From Methylotuvimicrobium sp. KM2 (GTDB taxonomy: Bacteria > Pseudomonadota > Gammaproteobacteria > Methylococcales > Methylomonadaceae): a stretch of DNA of 64,000 nucleotides. The stretch lies in NCBI RefSeq assembly GCF_038051925.1, contig NZ_CP150634.1, positions 2,232,001 through 2,296,000 of the forward strand. The letters run 5' to 3'. Made by a program: the position numbers and the translations under genes. The notes under the pieces are model-generated. The model searched no databases. It saw only the letters and a program-made list of their open reading frames with translations, and was not told where the DNA came from. Shown here in pieces: positions 6,971 through 15,862 of the stretch. The stretch's first letter is position 1. Each line of letters opens with the position of its first letter.

Positions 6971-9900
6971 GTGAAAGTATATCTTAGGGCCGGTAATCTT
7001 GCTCTAAAGGCATCGCGTCAGCGTCGAAAATTAAAGGCGGTGCAACATATCCTCGAAGGACAAGGCGACAATCAAAACCGACGGTTTTTAATTAAATTGG
7101 CGGAAATGCTGCTGTTTCCGGACAGCTATTTTGTTTCATTGCCGCCTCATATATCGTCATCGCTGATTGTCAGGATATTTGAGCTTTTTACTGACAATAT
7201 CGAAACGCATAACGTCAAAGAGCTAAGGATACCGAATGATCCTCAACAATTTATCGCGATTGTCTGTCGTAATTTAACGCATGTTGTCGATTCTTTATTG
7301 GCGTTACAAAACGATCAACAGCTTCCGTTTCAATTATTGGCACATCCGGTTTTGACTGTTAAGCGTCAGGGAGAAATGATAACCGGCTTAGAAAGTAACG
7401 GTTTATCCGGAACCAAGCAACTGTTGATCGTATTGCGTCTGGAAGCGGTTGATCCAGATATAAAAAATGCTTTTTTCGAAAGGATAACGGCAATTATCGA
7501 ATGGGCCGAAACCCTTGATCGAGACCGCATAGCCTTGAAAGAGAGTTTGCTTGGCCTCAATGATATTTCCGAGTTTTCTCAATTTAGCGCTTTGATCGAT
7601 TGGCTTGAACAAAAATCTTTTATTCCTTTTAAGAGTCATCGATTGTCGGTCGACGATCAAGACGCGCTCACCTCGCTTAAAGCCTTGGGCTCAGAGTTTT
7701 GCCGCGACAATAACCCCACTGCACTATCGAACTTTCTCCGAGTCATGCAGGCTGTTTTGGCGCGCGATTATCCTTTGATCATCCAATACTTACCGATACG
7801 AAGCCCATTGATTCACGACCACCCCTTAATTTACATAGGATTCAAACATTCGTTGCCGGATGGAGTCGGTTTTTGCGAATACGGTTTTTTCGGTGTTTTT
7901 GACGAGACCGAAATGGGAGGGGCATGTAGCAATATTCCGTTTTTACAGCGCAAAATCGAACAAACATTAGCGCATCATAAAACCCCTGAAAACAGTTATG
8001 AATATCTGCAGCTCAAAGAGATATTCAATTTATTTCCGAAAGTCGATTTATTTTTGCTCGAGATACCGCAACTCGATTTATTGATTCAATCGCTCAGGCG
8101 GTACCTGTATCGTCCGGAAGGCATCAAGTTAGTAGTGCTCGGCGGTTTTGGGTTGGAGTCATTGTCCGCGCTGATCATTGTCCCGGTTCATTTGTATAGC
8201 GAAGAAATTGAATCCGTATTGTTAGGGCGCTTGTCGTCAAATCTCGATAGCAGCGCCGAATTAGTCCGGAAAATTGTGCTTAGTGGTCCTTATTTGGGGC
8301 TGCATTTTTTGCTGAGCCCGATGACCGAAACAATTACGATCGATGTCGATCAATTAGATAGGGATCTCAATAAACAGATCAGGCCCTGGTCCACGTCGTT
8401 GTGTCGAACTCTGGAGCGCGCCTACGGTAAATACAGTGCCTGTAAGTTATGGCAAAAATACCGTACGGTTTTTCCGCCCGGATATCAAGCCTTGATGCCT
8501 CCGCGCCATGCCATCAAGGATATTGGCTTAATCGAATCGTTGTTGGATGATGATCCAATGACGATCGGCTTGTTGCGCCCGTACGGCAAGATTCGGCATT
8601 ATCGTTTGCATTTTTGCAGTCGGCAAGAACGCTATTTGGATGAATATATTCCAATTCTCGAAAACTTTAATTTGCGAGTCTTGGATCAGGTTCAATTTCC
8701 ATTGACAGTGTCCGGTCGTCCGGTTTTCATTAAAAGTTTTACGATTTCCGCCGCGAAGAGTCAACACGACAGTTTTACCGAGTTAAAATCTCGCTTATTA
8801 TCCGGTATCGGTGCGGTATTTAACGGAAAAGCTGAAAACGATGAGTTGAATAGCTTGCTGGTATTGGCAGGTATGACTTGGCAGCAGATCGATGTGCTGC
8901 GTGCGTATCGTAATTATTATCTGCAATTGGGCTACCCGACGACGACGACTAGCTTCAACCAAGCATTACTCGCTAATTCTAGTACTGCCTTCGCCTTGTT
9001 TGAGTATTTCGAGGCTCGTTTTAGGCCCGACCCTAATTTAGGGGAGCCTATGCAACGCGAGGAACAGTTGTTGTTTCCGTTACGTCTTAAATTGCTGGAG
9101 AATCTTAGCGGCGTTACCGATATCAATCACGACAAAATTTTGCGTACGCTGTTTAATTTAATTGATGCAACGATGCGTTGTAATTTTCATGTCAGGCAAA
9201 AGCGGGATGATTTTTTTATCGCATTTAAAATCAACAGCCTCGGCATCATCGACATGCCCCCTCCAAAGCCTCAAAATGAAATTTATGTGCATGCGGTCGA
9301 TATGGAAGGGATACATTTGCGGGGCGGTAAGATTTCTCGGGGCGGCATTCGTTGGTCGGACCGGCCGGACGATTTCAGAACCGAAATATTGGATCTGATG
9401 CAAACTCAGATGAGCAAAAACGCACTGATCATTCCGAAAGGCGCGAAAGGTGGATTTATCGTTAAAACGCCGGTTACAGTCCCCGATTTCAAGGAAGCGG
9501 GCCGGAAGGCTTATGTCAAGTTGATTCAGGGCTTGCTCGATTTGACCGACAATTATGTCGAAGAGCGGGTCGTACGTTTGCCCGGTATCGTGAGCTATGA
9601 CGATCATGATCCTTATTTGGTCGTCGCCGCCGACAAAGGAACGGCTCAATTTTCGGATTTGGCTAATTCGGTTTCAGCTCAGTATCATTTTTGGCTTGGC
9701 GATGCCTTTGCGAGCGGCGGCTCTAACGGCTATAACCACAAATCGCTAGGAATTACCGCCCGTGGGGCTTGGGAATGCGTTAAACGGCATTTTCGCGAAC
9801 TCGGCAAGGATATCCAAAGCGAGCCTTTTACGGTTGTCGGCATCGGCAGCATGGACGGCGACGTGTTCGGAAACGCCATGTTGTTATCGCATAGCACGCA

Positions 9901-11665
9901 CTTGCTGGCCGCAATTAGCGGTCGTCATATCTTTATCGATCCCGCACCGGCCGATCTTGAAAAATCGTATTTAGAGCGTAAGCGTTTGTTTGAATTGCCG
10001 GGGTCGAGTTGGGACGATTATGACCGAAGCCTGATTTCCGAGGGAGGTGGAGTTTACTCGCGGCATGCGAAGGACATTGTAGTTTCTCCGCAATTGCGCA
10101 AATGGTTGGGTATACGTTATAAAAGCTTGGATGGCTCGACCTTGATTCGCTTATTATTGACTGCGCCGGTTGAATTACTATGGTTTGGCGGTATCGGTAC
10201 CTATGTGAAAGCAACTAACGAAAAACATGAAGATGTAGGCGACCGAAGCAACGACGATGTACGTGTCGATGCGTTGCAATTGCGTGCGGCGGTTGTCGGC
10301 GAAGGCGCTAATCTCGGTTTCACTCAAAAAGCCAGAATTGAGTTCGCGCTTGGCGGAGGGCGTATCGATACCGATGCGGTTCATAACTCGGGAGGGGTCG
10401 ATTGTTCCGATCATGAAGTCAACCTCAAAATATTATTGACCGGGCTTCAGAAAAAACAAGGATTGAAGGATTATCGGCAAACTTTCGAATCCTTGACCGA
10501 CGAAGTATGCGAGGCAGTATTAACCAATAATTACAAACAAAGTTTATGTTTGTCGCTCGAACAATTACGTGTAAAAGGGAATGCCGAACAGTACTTGTTG
10601 CTTTCAGAACGATTGGAGAGTGCCGGTGTACTCGACCGCGCCGTCGAGTCTTTTCCATCTTACAAAGAAGTGATGGGGAGATCCGGTCAAATCATTACAC
10701 GACCTGAATTTGCCGTGCTGATGGCCGCCTGTAAGATTCAATTGACGCAAGACATCATGGATAGAAGCGAATTGATATCGGTTTCCGATTACGATATTTA
10801 TTTGCAAAGCTACTTTCCAGATCCGATACGGCAGAACTTTGCCGAGCATTTAACCAGTCATCCTCTCGCGCCGGCAATTAAGGCGACCGTGATCAGTAAT
10901 ACGATTATCAATCAAGCAGGGTGCAGTTTTTTGAATTGGCATAATGACAATGGCGGCAGTATCATCGACAGCATTACCGCTTATTTGACCTTCGATCAAG
11001 TACTGGAAGCCGCCGATTTTCGCCGAGAAATTTTTAGTTTGGATAATCGCATACCTGCCGAACAACAGTATGGTCTGCTATTGCAACTGGAAAATGTCTT
11101 GGCCGAATTCAGCCAATGGGTATTGATGAACGAACTGGTTGTGCGCCCTGATTCTCTTACGTTGAAAAATTATCGCTCTTGTTTAACGGCTTTCGCCAAT
11201 GAGGTTACCTTGCCCGATTCAGAGAATGAAGCGGTTAATGGTATACCCGTCAAGCTGGCAAAGCGCATCGCATTCATCAATTCACTAAACGACTTTCCAC
11301 AAATTGCGCTATTGTCTACTGAATCCGGGCATTCCTTCAGTACAGTACGCAAGACGTTTATCGATGTTGCGAAATTTTTGGACTTGGGCAAGTTGTTGGA
11401 GCAACTGACGGTTATAACGGTGCAAAATCATTGGGAGCGCAAGGTTTTTAACAATCTCAAGGCTGAAATCAAACAAACGCAAGGAAGGTTCGTGCAATCT
11501 CTTTTGGCCTCGGATGCATACGATTGTAAAGCTTATTTCGCAGACTCTGCTAACAAGCAGAAGCTCATCCGTTATCAACGAACTTTTCAAGAAGTTTCGA
11601 GAAGTACGACAAACAGCTTGATGCCTTATTTAACCTTGAACAAAGCATTGATGAATTTGATTTGA
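6971..11665 (+). CDS. gdhB: NAD-specific glutamate dehydrogenase, 180-kDa class
   Basis: Large NAD-dependent glutamate dehydrogenase of 1564 residues, converting glutamate and NAD to 2-oxoglutarate, ammonium and NADH. The length fits the roughly 1600-residue class known from Streptomyces and Pseudomonas GdhB. The long N-terminal regulatory part (about 1-690) precedes the catalytic core. Core motifs are GGKISRGGIRWSDR (substrate domain), MSKNALIIPKGAKGG (814-828, with the catalytic-region lysines) and the nucleotide-binding GIGSMDGDVFG (about 957-967). The start is GTG, supported by AAGGAG six bases upstream. The DUF2459 gene follows immediately. The 257 bases before the gene contain no supported feature. 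Confidence 0.95.
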   Translation: MKVYLRAGNLALKASRQRRKLKAVQHILEGQGDNQNRRFLIKLAEMLLFPDSYFVSLPPHISSSLIVRIFELFTDNIETHNVKELRIPNDPQQFIAIVCRNLTHVVDSLLALQNDQQLPFQLLAHPVLTVKRQGEMITGLESNGLSGTKQLLIVLRLEAVDPDIKNAFFERITAIIEWAETLDRDRIALKESLLGLNDISEFSQFSALIDWLEQKSFIPFKSHRLSVDDQDALTSLKALGSEFCRDNNPTALSNFLRVMQAVLARDYPLIIQYLPIRSPLIHDHPLIYIGFKHSLPDGVGFCEYGFFGVFDETEMGGACSNIPFLQRKIEQTLAHHKTPENSYEYLQLKEIFNLFPKVDLFLLEIPQLDLLIQSLRRYLYRPEGIKLVVLGGFGLESLSALIIVPVHLYSEEIESVLLGRLSSNLDSSAELVRKIVLSGPYLGLHFLLSPMTETITIDVDQLDRDLNKQIRPWSTSLCRTLERAYGKYSACKLWQKYRTVFPPGYQALMPPRHAIKDIGLIESLLDDDPMTIGLLRPYGKIRHYRLHFCSRQERYLDEYIPILENFNLRVLDQVQFPLTVSGRPVFIKSFTISAAKSQHDSFTELKSRLLSGIGAVFNGKAENDELNSLLVLAGMTWQQIDVLRAYRNYYLQLGYPTTTTSFNQALLANSSTAFALFEYFEARFRPDPNLGEPMQREEQLLFPLRLKLLENLSGVTDINHDKILRTLFNLIDATMRCNFHVRQKRDDFFIAFKINSLGIIDMPPPKPQNEIYVHAVDMEGIHLRGGKISRGGIRWSDRPDDFRTEILDLMQTQMSKNALIIPKGAKGGFIVKTPVTVPDFKEAGRKAYVKLIQGLLDLTDNYVEERVVRLPGIVSYDDHDPYLVVAADKGTAQFSDLANSVSAQYHFWLGDAFASGGSNGYNHKSLGITARGAWECVKRHFRELGKDIQSEPFTVVGIGSMDGDVFGNAMLLSHSTHLLAAISGRHIFIDPAPADLEKSYLERKRLFELPGSSWDDYDRSLISEGGGVYSRHAKDIVVSPQLRKWLGIRYKSLDGSTLIRLLLTAPVELLWFGGIGTYVKATNEKHEDVGDRSNDDVRVDALQLRAAVVGEGANLGFTQKARIEFALGGGRIDTDAVHNSGGVDCSDHEVNLKILLTGLQKKQGLKDYRQTFESLTDEVCEAVLTNNYKQSLCLSLEQLRVKGNAEQYLLLSERLESAGVLDRAVESFPSYKEVMGRSGQIITRPEFAVLMAACKIQLTQDIMDRSELISVSDYDIYLQSYFPDPIRQNFAEHLTSHPLAPAIKATVISNTIINQAGCSFLNWHNDNGGSIIDSITAYLTFDQVLEAADFRREIFSLDNRIPAEQQYGLLLQLENVLAEFSQWVLMNELVVRPDSLTLKNYRSCLTAFANEVTLPDSENEAVNGIPVKLAKRIAFINSLNDFPQIALLSTESGHSFSTVRKTFIDVAKFLDLGKLLEQLTVITVQNHWERKVFNNLKAEIKQTQGRFVQSLLASDAYDCKAYFADSANKQKLIRYQRTFQEVSRSTTNSLMPYLTLNKALMNLI

Positions 11666-11692
11666 TTGCCTTTAATCAACGAGCATGCCGAG

Positions 11693-12352
11693 ATGCTTAT
11701 CAGACCGATCGTTTTTTGGATGGCCTGCTTTTTATGCAGCGGCTGCGGTTCTTCGCCATCGGCGCTTTATGCAAATGGCGCCGAACAAATGATTATTCAT
11801 GTCGTCGATCACGGCTTGCATACCGGTATCGTGGTCGATGCTCGAACGGCGGCGGAGAGTATTTCCGGACTGGCGTTCGATTTAACTGAAATCGATTTTA
11901 TCGAGTTCGGTTGGGGCGATCGCGCTTTTTATCAGGCCGAGTCGTTTTCGTTGTGGTTGGCTATAAAGGCGTTGTTATTCCCGACCGAGTCAGTCATGCA
12001 TGTCGCTGGGCTTCGGCACCATCCGGAGCATTATTTTCGGCGTAGTGACATCGAACGCATCTTGTTGTCAAAAAGCCAGGTGGTCGCAATGTTGAGTTTT
12101 ATCAATCAGTCGTTCGTAAGAGACGGGCAGGGCGATTTAATCAATTTAGGGCGAGGCTTGTATGCTTATAGCCGTTTTTACAGCGCAACCAGTTCCTATC
12201 ATATTTTCAATAACTGCAATACTTGGACCATGGAGGCTTTGAGCGAAGCAGATGTCGCGACGGATAGTCCACTGGCACTTACCGCGCGAGGAGTCATGCG
12301 GCGGGTCAGGCGACATCAGAAAAAACTTATATCCGGTCAGGCCGAGTTTTAG
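11693..12352 (+). CDS. DUF2459 family lipoprotein
   Basis: A conserved DUF2459 protein (related to the TIGR02117 group). The reading frame begins right after the gdhB stop with TTG at 11666, but ATG at 11693 gives a signal peptide with lipobox LCSGC, so that start is preferred, giving 219 residues. Typical family segments are IHVVDHGLHTGIVVDA, FIEFGWGDRAFYQ and YHIFNNCNTWTMEAL. The conserved His in HGLHTG and Cys in NNCNTW suggest a papain-like or NlpC-like fold, but no enzymatic activity is established. The gene probably shares the gdhB transcript and converges with a symporter gene. Confidence 0.75.
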   Translation: MLIRPIVFWMACFLCSGCGSSPSALYANGAEQMIIHVVDHGLHTGIVVDARTAAESISGLAFDLTEIDFIEFGWGDRAFYQAESFSLWLAIKALLFPTESVMHVAGLRHHPEHYFRRSDIERILLSKSQVVAMLSFINQSFVRDGQGDLINLGRGLYAYSRFYSATSSYHIFNNCNTWTMEALSEADVATDSPLALTARGVMRRVRRHQKKLISGQAEF

Positions 12353-12448
12353 AAGCATGCATGAATCCTGGTTCCTGGCGCAGTCTAGCGCTTACTTCCA
12401 CGTCAGCGTCGAATAAAATAGCTTTGTTATAAAAGTCGAAAACATAAC

Positions 12449-14017
12449 TTACCTCCACACGATAACCAAAGTGATGGTCAAGACTAATAATAGAGCGGCG
12501 AGTATCCGGTAATTTCGGTACCACGGCAGACACTTTAATTCAAACGATTCTTCTTGGAACCTGCGAATCTTCCAAAGATAAGGAGCGATACGCGGCAATT
12601 TTGGCACTTCCGTCAACATGCTGATTGTGAACATGATGATCAGGCAAATCACAAAGAGCATGAAAGCGACATGAAGAAAATGCATATCGATTGGACTAAT
12701 TATTAAATAAAACGAGATGCCTAGGCTGACTATAAAAGTATAAAACGCCGCAGTTGCCGTAGCTCCGCGCCAGAAAATGCCCAAGATGAAGACTGCAACG
12801 ACGGGCGGTGCGATATAGGCTAATATGTTTTGCAAATATTGGAATAATGAACTGAAGTTTTCAATATAAGGCGCCCAAGCCGCCGCTAAAACCATGAAGA
12901 TAAATGCGGTTAGCCGCCCAATCCACATTAGGGTTCGGTCGGACCACTGAGGGCGAATTTGGCGAATAAAGTCCATCGTTACCAGGGTGGATGCCGAGTT
13001 GAGCGTAGAGTCTATACTGGACATCAGTGCGGCGAGAGTCCCTGCAACAACAAGCCCTAAGAGTCCGGTAGGTAATAAGTCGAACAACAAAGTCGGATAA
13101 ACTTGATCGGAGTTCGGAAGGTCGGGGTAAAGCACGCGAGCCATACTCCCCGGTAATACCATGATGAACAACACCGGTAACTTCAATAAAGCAGCCAGCA
13201 ATGTCCCATAGCGACCATGCTGTATATTTTTTGCACTAAGAATTCTTTGCGCCATGAATTGATTGGTACACCAAAAATAAAAACCGAGAATAGGTACGCC
13301 CAAAACCAACCCTGTCCAAGGTAAAGTAGTGTCATCGGCTGTTTGTATCAAGCTGAGCATGTTTTCCGGCGTAACGGCAGTCACTGCTTCCCACCCGTCG
13401 ATTTTTCGATAAGCAAGCATTGAAACGACAATAGCGCCGATAAGAATTAGTATTGTTTGTATTGCATCGGTATAGATAACCGCTTTTAAACCGCCGGCTA
13501 CGGTATAAGCTCCGGCCAATAAAGCCAAGACTAAAATCGATTGCCACAGAGGAATGTCAGGGAAAATCATTTTTAGCAAAATACCGCCTGCATAGAGGGC
13601 ACCGGCGGTATCGATTAGAATATTACCCACTAAAGTTAAGCCCGAAAAAAAATAACGCGAGCGAGCGTCATAGCGTCTCTGTAAAAACTCGGGCATCGTG
13701 TAAACTTTTGACTGTAGCACCATCGGCAAAAAGAAAACCGCGTAAAACACCAAGACGACCGCAGCCATCCATTCATAGTTGAAGACTGAAATACCGGTTG
13801 CATAAGCATCGCCGGACAATCCCACCAAAGTGGTGCTGGAAATATTGGACGCAAACAATGAAATGCCGATGAAAGGCCAGGTCATCGATCGTCCGGCTAG
13901 AAAATAATCTTCCGTGCCTTTGGCTTCTGTTCCTACCTTGATACCGATTGCCAGTACGATACAGAAATAAACCAGAATGATTATAAGATCCGTTTGGGCT
14001 AAGGTGTAGTGCGGCAT
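12449..14017 (-). CDS. Sodium:solute symporter family (SSS) transporter
   Basis: A 522-residue integral membrane protein with about 14 hydrophobic segments, matching the SSS/SLC5 family. Landmarks are EDYFLAGRSMTWPFIGISLFASN near the N-terminus, TVAGGLKAVIYTDAIQT (the family signature in the middle) and LMSSIDSTLNSASTL. The overall pattern resembles the sodium/glucose-galactose-like SSS branch rather than proline (PutP) or acetate (ActP) carriers, but the substrate cannot be read from sequence alone. The gene stands alone with no catabolic neighbour. Its start at 14017 has no strong ribosome binding site. Confidence 0.88.
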   Translation of the reverse strand: MPHYTLAQTDLIIILVYFCIVLAIGIKVGTEAKGTEDYFLAGRSMTWPFIGISLFASNISSTTLVGLSGDAYATGISVFNYEWMAAVVLVFYAVFFLPMVLQSKVYTMPEFLQRRYDARSRYFFSGLTLVGNILIDTAGALYAGGILLKMIFPDIPLWQSILVLALLAGAYTVAGGLKAVIYTDAIQTILILIGAIVVSMLAYRKIDGWEAVTAVTPENMLSLIQTADDTTLPWTGLVLGVPILGFYFWCTNQFMAQRILSAKNIQHGRYGTLLAALLKLPVLFIMVLPGSMARVLYPDLPNSDQVYPTLLFDLLPTGLLGLVVAGTLAALMSSIDSTLNSASTLVTMDFIRQIRPQWSDRTLMWIGRLTAFIFMVLAAAWAPYIENFSSLFQYLQNILAYIAPPVVAVFILGIFWRGATATAAFYTFIVSLGISFYLIISPIDMHFLHVAFMLFVICLIIMFTISMLTEVPKLPRIAPYLWKIRRFQEESFELKCLPWYRNYRILAALLLVLTITLVIVWR

Positions 14018-14182
14018 AATTGCTGATACATTGAATTAGTATGTCGCTTCTATAAGCGATTGGAATGTGTTGTATACCTGTCGATAATCAAATTTCGGCA
14101 ACGCCTGAAGAGGTGCCATGGCGCTAGACAGCGGCTTTCCATGCTTACCTTGCATTAAAAAAAGGGAGGTACGCTCTTTCCC

Positions 14183-14602
14183 AAGCTCCGGCTCTCGCCG
14201 TTATACACAAGTATCGGTAAATTTGCTAAACAGAGGTTATCGTATAACTGGAAACGATGCTGTTTAATAAAGCTGCGGATATTGACCATTAGTGGCTTCG
14301 AAATCGCGACGAAGGCGTCGCTCCCACAAGGGGGCCGGATGCTCTGTGGGAGCGATCCCCAGATCGTCCCTCATCTAACGCTAGATGAGGGAAAGTCGGG
14401 AACGTTGAGCGACAAAAAATGGTATCGAGGCCTCATTAGCTAAGATTGCAAAACAGTAATTTTTTTCTGGTTCCCACGGTCCTCCGTGGGAACCCATACC
14501 TTGTCAGCCGAGGTAAGATCGGTATGCATTCCCACGCTGGAGCGGTGGGAACGAGGAAAACGGTAATTTTTGACTTATGTATAACGGCGAGAGCTGGAGC
14601 TT
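14183..14602. repeat. Palindromic repeat element E, 420 bp
   Basis: The element is bounded by 30-bp inverted repeats that begin AAGCTCCGGCTCTCGCCG and end with CGGCGAGAGCTGGAGCTT, with GTTATACACAAGT / ACTTATGTATAAC just inside. Internal hairpins include 'ctcatctaacgctagatgag' and 'ggttcccacggtcctccgtg'. Related elements lie at 30504-30796 and 36891-37292, and a shorter one with a different core at 15541-15681. The stretch 14018-14182 between the symporter gene and the element holds nothing I can name. Confidence 0.75.
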
Positions 14603-14662
14603 GGCTAACAGCAATCGCCTCTCCCAACAGTTATCGAAGTTATTTCATGCTCGTTCCTAAGC

Positions 14663-15424
14663 TTAATTTTTCGTCCTTTGATCGTTTTGGGAAGTCAATT
14701 CGCTGATTAATTGCCTGGCACGATCTTGGTGGCTGCCGGACCAATAAATTTGATCGCAATCAGGACAAATCCGGAAGTCGTTGTAATATAGCTTGGTCAA
14801 CGGCTCCAGTCGATCGATGACGGCATCTTTGCTTGTTTTTATCAACGTACCGTTGCAACGTGGACAGCGTGTAAAAGGTGCGACGGACCGGTATAAATCC
14901 AAACGTTGCAGGACTTCTTTTACTTGCTCTCTAGGATGAACCGAGCGCACGAAGTAACCGTGAGTAATTATTTTTCGTCGTAATAAAAAGCGATCCCGAG
15001 TCAAAACGATTCGATGCTGCTGACTCGCTATCTCAGCAATATCGCCATCCTCGTAATCGTTTCGGTACAAACAATCAAAGCCTAATAATCGTAAATATCG
15101 CGCTAGCCTGCCAAGATTAGTATCGAGTATGAAGCGTGGCTTTCGTAAAGGTTTAGGGCGCAGGCGCAATAGTGGCGTGATATCGAAACTTTCGAATATC
15201 GGATAGACGCTAATTCGATCATTCTCTTGAACAATATAATCAAAATCGACCGAACGGCCATTGGTCAAAATAACTTCGACCTCGGTGTGCGGAATACCTA
15301 AGGATTCGATTAAGTCTTTGATCGAAGTTCTACGATTAAGCGCATGTTCAAATTCGACTTTACGCCGCTCGATCGGTAAAAAATCGTTTAATTCTTCGTA
15401 AAAACGTAAATAAACTCGGCCCAC
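14663..15424 (-). CDS. Mut7-C RNase-fold protein with ubiquitin-like N-terminus
   Basis: A 253-residue two-domain protein. Residues 1-90 form the ubiquitin-like Mut7-C_ub domain (DRISVYPIFESFD near its end). Residues 96-245 form the Mut7-C domain, a PIN-like nuclease fold beginning RFILDTNLGRLARYLRLLG with acidic Asp101, followed by EDGDIAEIA and LTRDR. A zinc ribbon is formed by Cys187, Cys190, Cys220 and Cys223 (CPRC, CPDC). The family is predicted to act on RNA, but I know of no defined role for the bacterial fusion protein. The gene is monocistronic, flanked by repeats on both sides. Confidence 0.85.
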   Translation of the reverse strand: MGRVYLRFYEELNDFLPIERRKVEFEHALNRRTSIKDLIESLGIPHTEVEVILTNGRSVDFDYIVQENDRISVYPIFESFDITPLLRLRPKPLRKPRFILDTNLGRLARYLRLLGFDCLYRNDYEDGDIAEIASQQHRIVLTRDRFLLRRKIITHGYFVRSVHPREQVKEVLQRLDLYRSVAPFTRCPRCNGTLIKTSKDAVIDRLEPLTKLYYNDFRICPDCDQIYWSGSHQDRARQLISELTSQNDQRTKN

Positions 15425-15433
15425 AGAGATTAA

Positions 15434-15830
15434 CCTAGAAAAAGTATTTCACCATGAAGATCCTGAAGAATAAGAAGTTAATTCAATAACTTGTTATATA
15501 GTAGCAATTTGTTAGTAACTATTCAGTTCCTTGGCAGTTATCGTTCCTACGCTCTGCGCTCATCGTTATACATAAGTCTTAATAAGCCAATGAAATCAAT
15601 GCTGTTGCCGTTTAGCAACAGCATTGATTTATAAGTGTTTTTGGCACTTGTGTATAACGGTGAGCGCTCTGCGTGGGAATGCTTGAATACCGCTTCAGCG
15701 GTACGAGACGCTAGAGAGTCTCCGTCTTCATTACCACGCTGGAGCGAGGGAACGATAGAGGAATGTGAATAATTACATTTGTTGAAATCCTTCATGAACT
15801 TCATGTGCTTCATGGTTAAACTGCCGAATC
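15434..15830. repeat. Repeat F interrupted by a MITE
   Basis: The outer parts 15434-15500 (agaaaaagtatttcaccatg) and 15781-15830 (ccttcatgaacttcatgtgc) match, in reverse, the two ends of the stretch 27779-27957. There the copy has no MITE in its middle. Here the MITE of 15515-15776 interrupts it, so the 27.8-kb copy serves as an approximate empty-site reference, although its centre also differs. Confidence 0.6.
15515..15776. repeat. MITE family G copy 1, 8-bp TSD
   Basis: Terminal inverted repeats GTAACTATTCAG (15515) and GAATAATTAC (ending 15776). Flanking 8-mers are ATTTGTTA and ATTTGTTG, a target duplication with one mismatch. Inside are the palindromic 'cgttcctacgctctgcg' and 'ggtacgagacgctaga' modules plus a nested short element (about 15541-15681) with GTTATACATAAGT / ACTTGTGTATAAC ends. 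Confidence 0.75.
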
Positions 15831-15862
15831 TTGATCTACGGTGGGTATATCAACGGTTGATA

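Noticed and set aside
6762..6974. A 70-codon ORF before the NAD-GDH gene
   Set aside because: It has no ribosome binding site, no domain, and overlaps the supported GTG start of gdhB.
14446..14706. Short ORFs with ends such as FLVPTVLRGN, repeated at 36974-37297
   Set aside because: They lie wholly inside palindromic element E and recur with it; they are by-products of the repeat.
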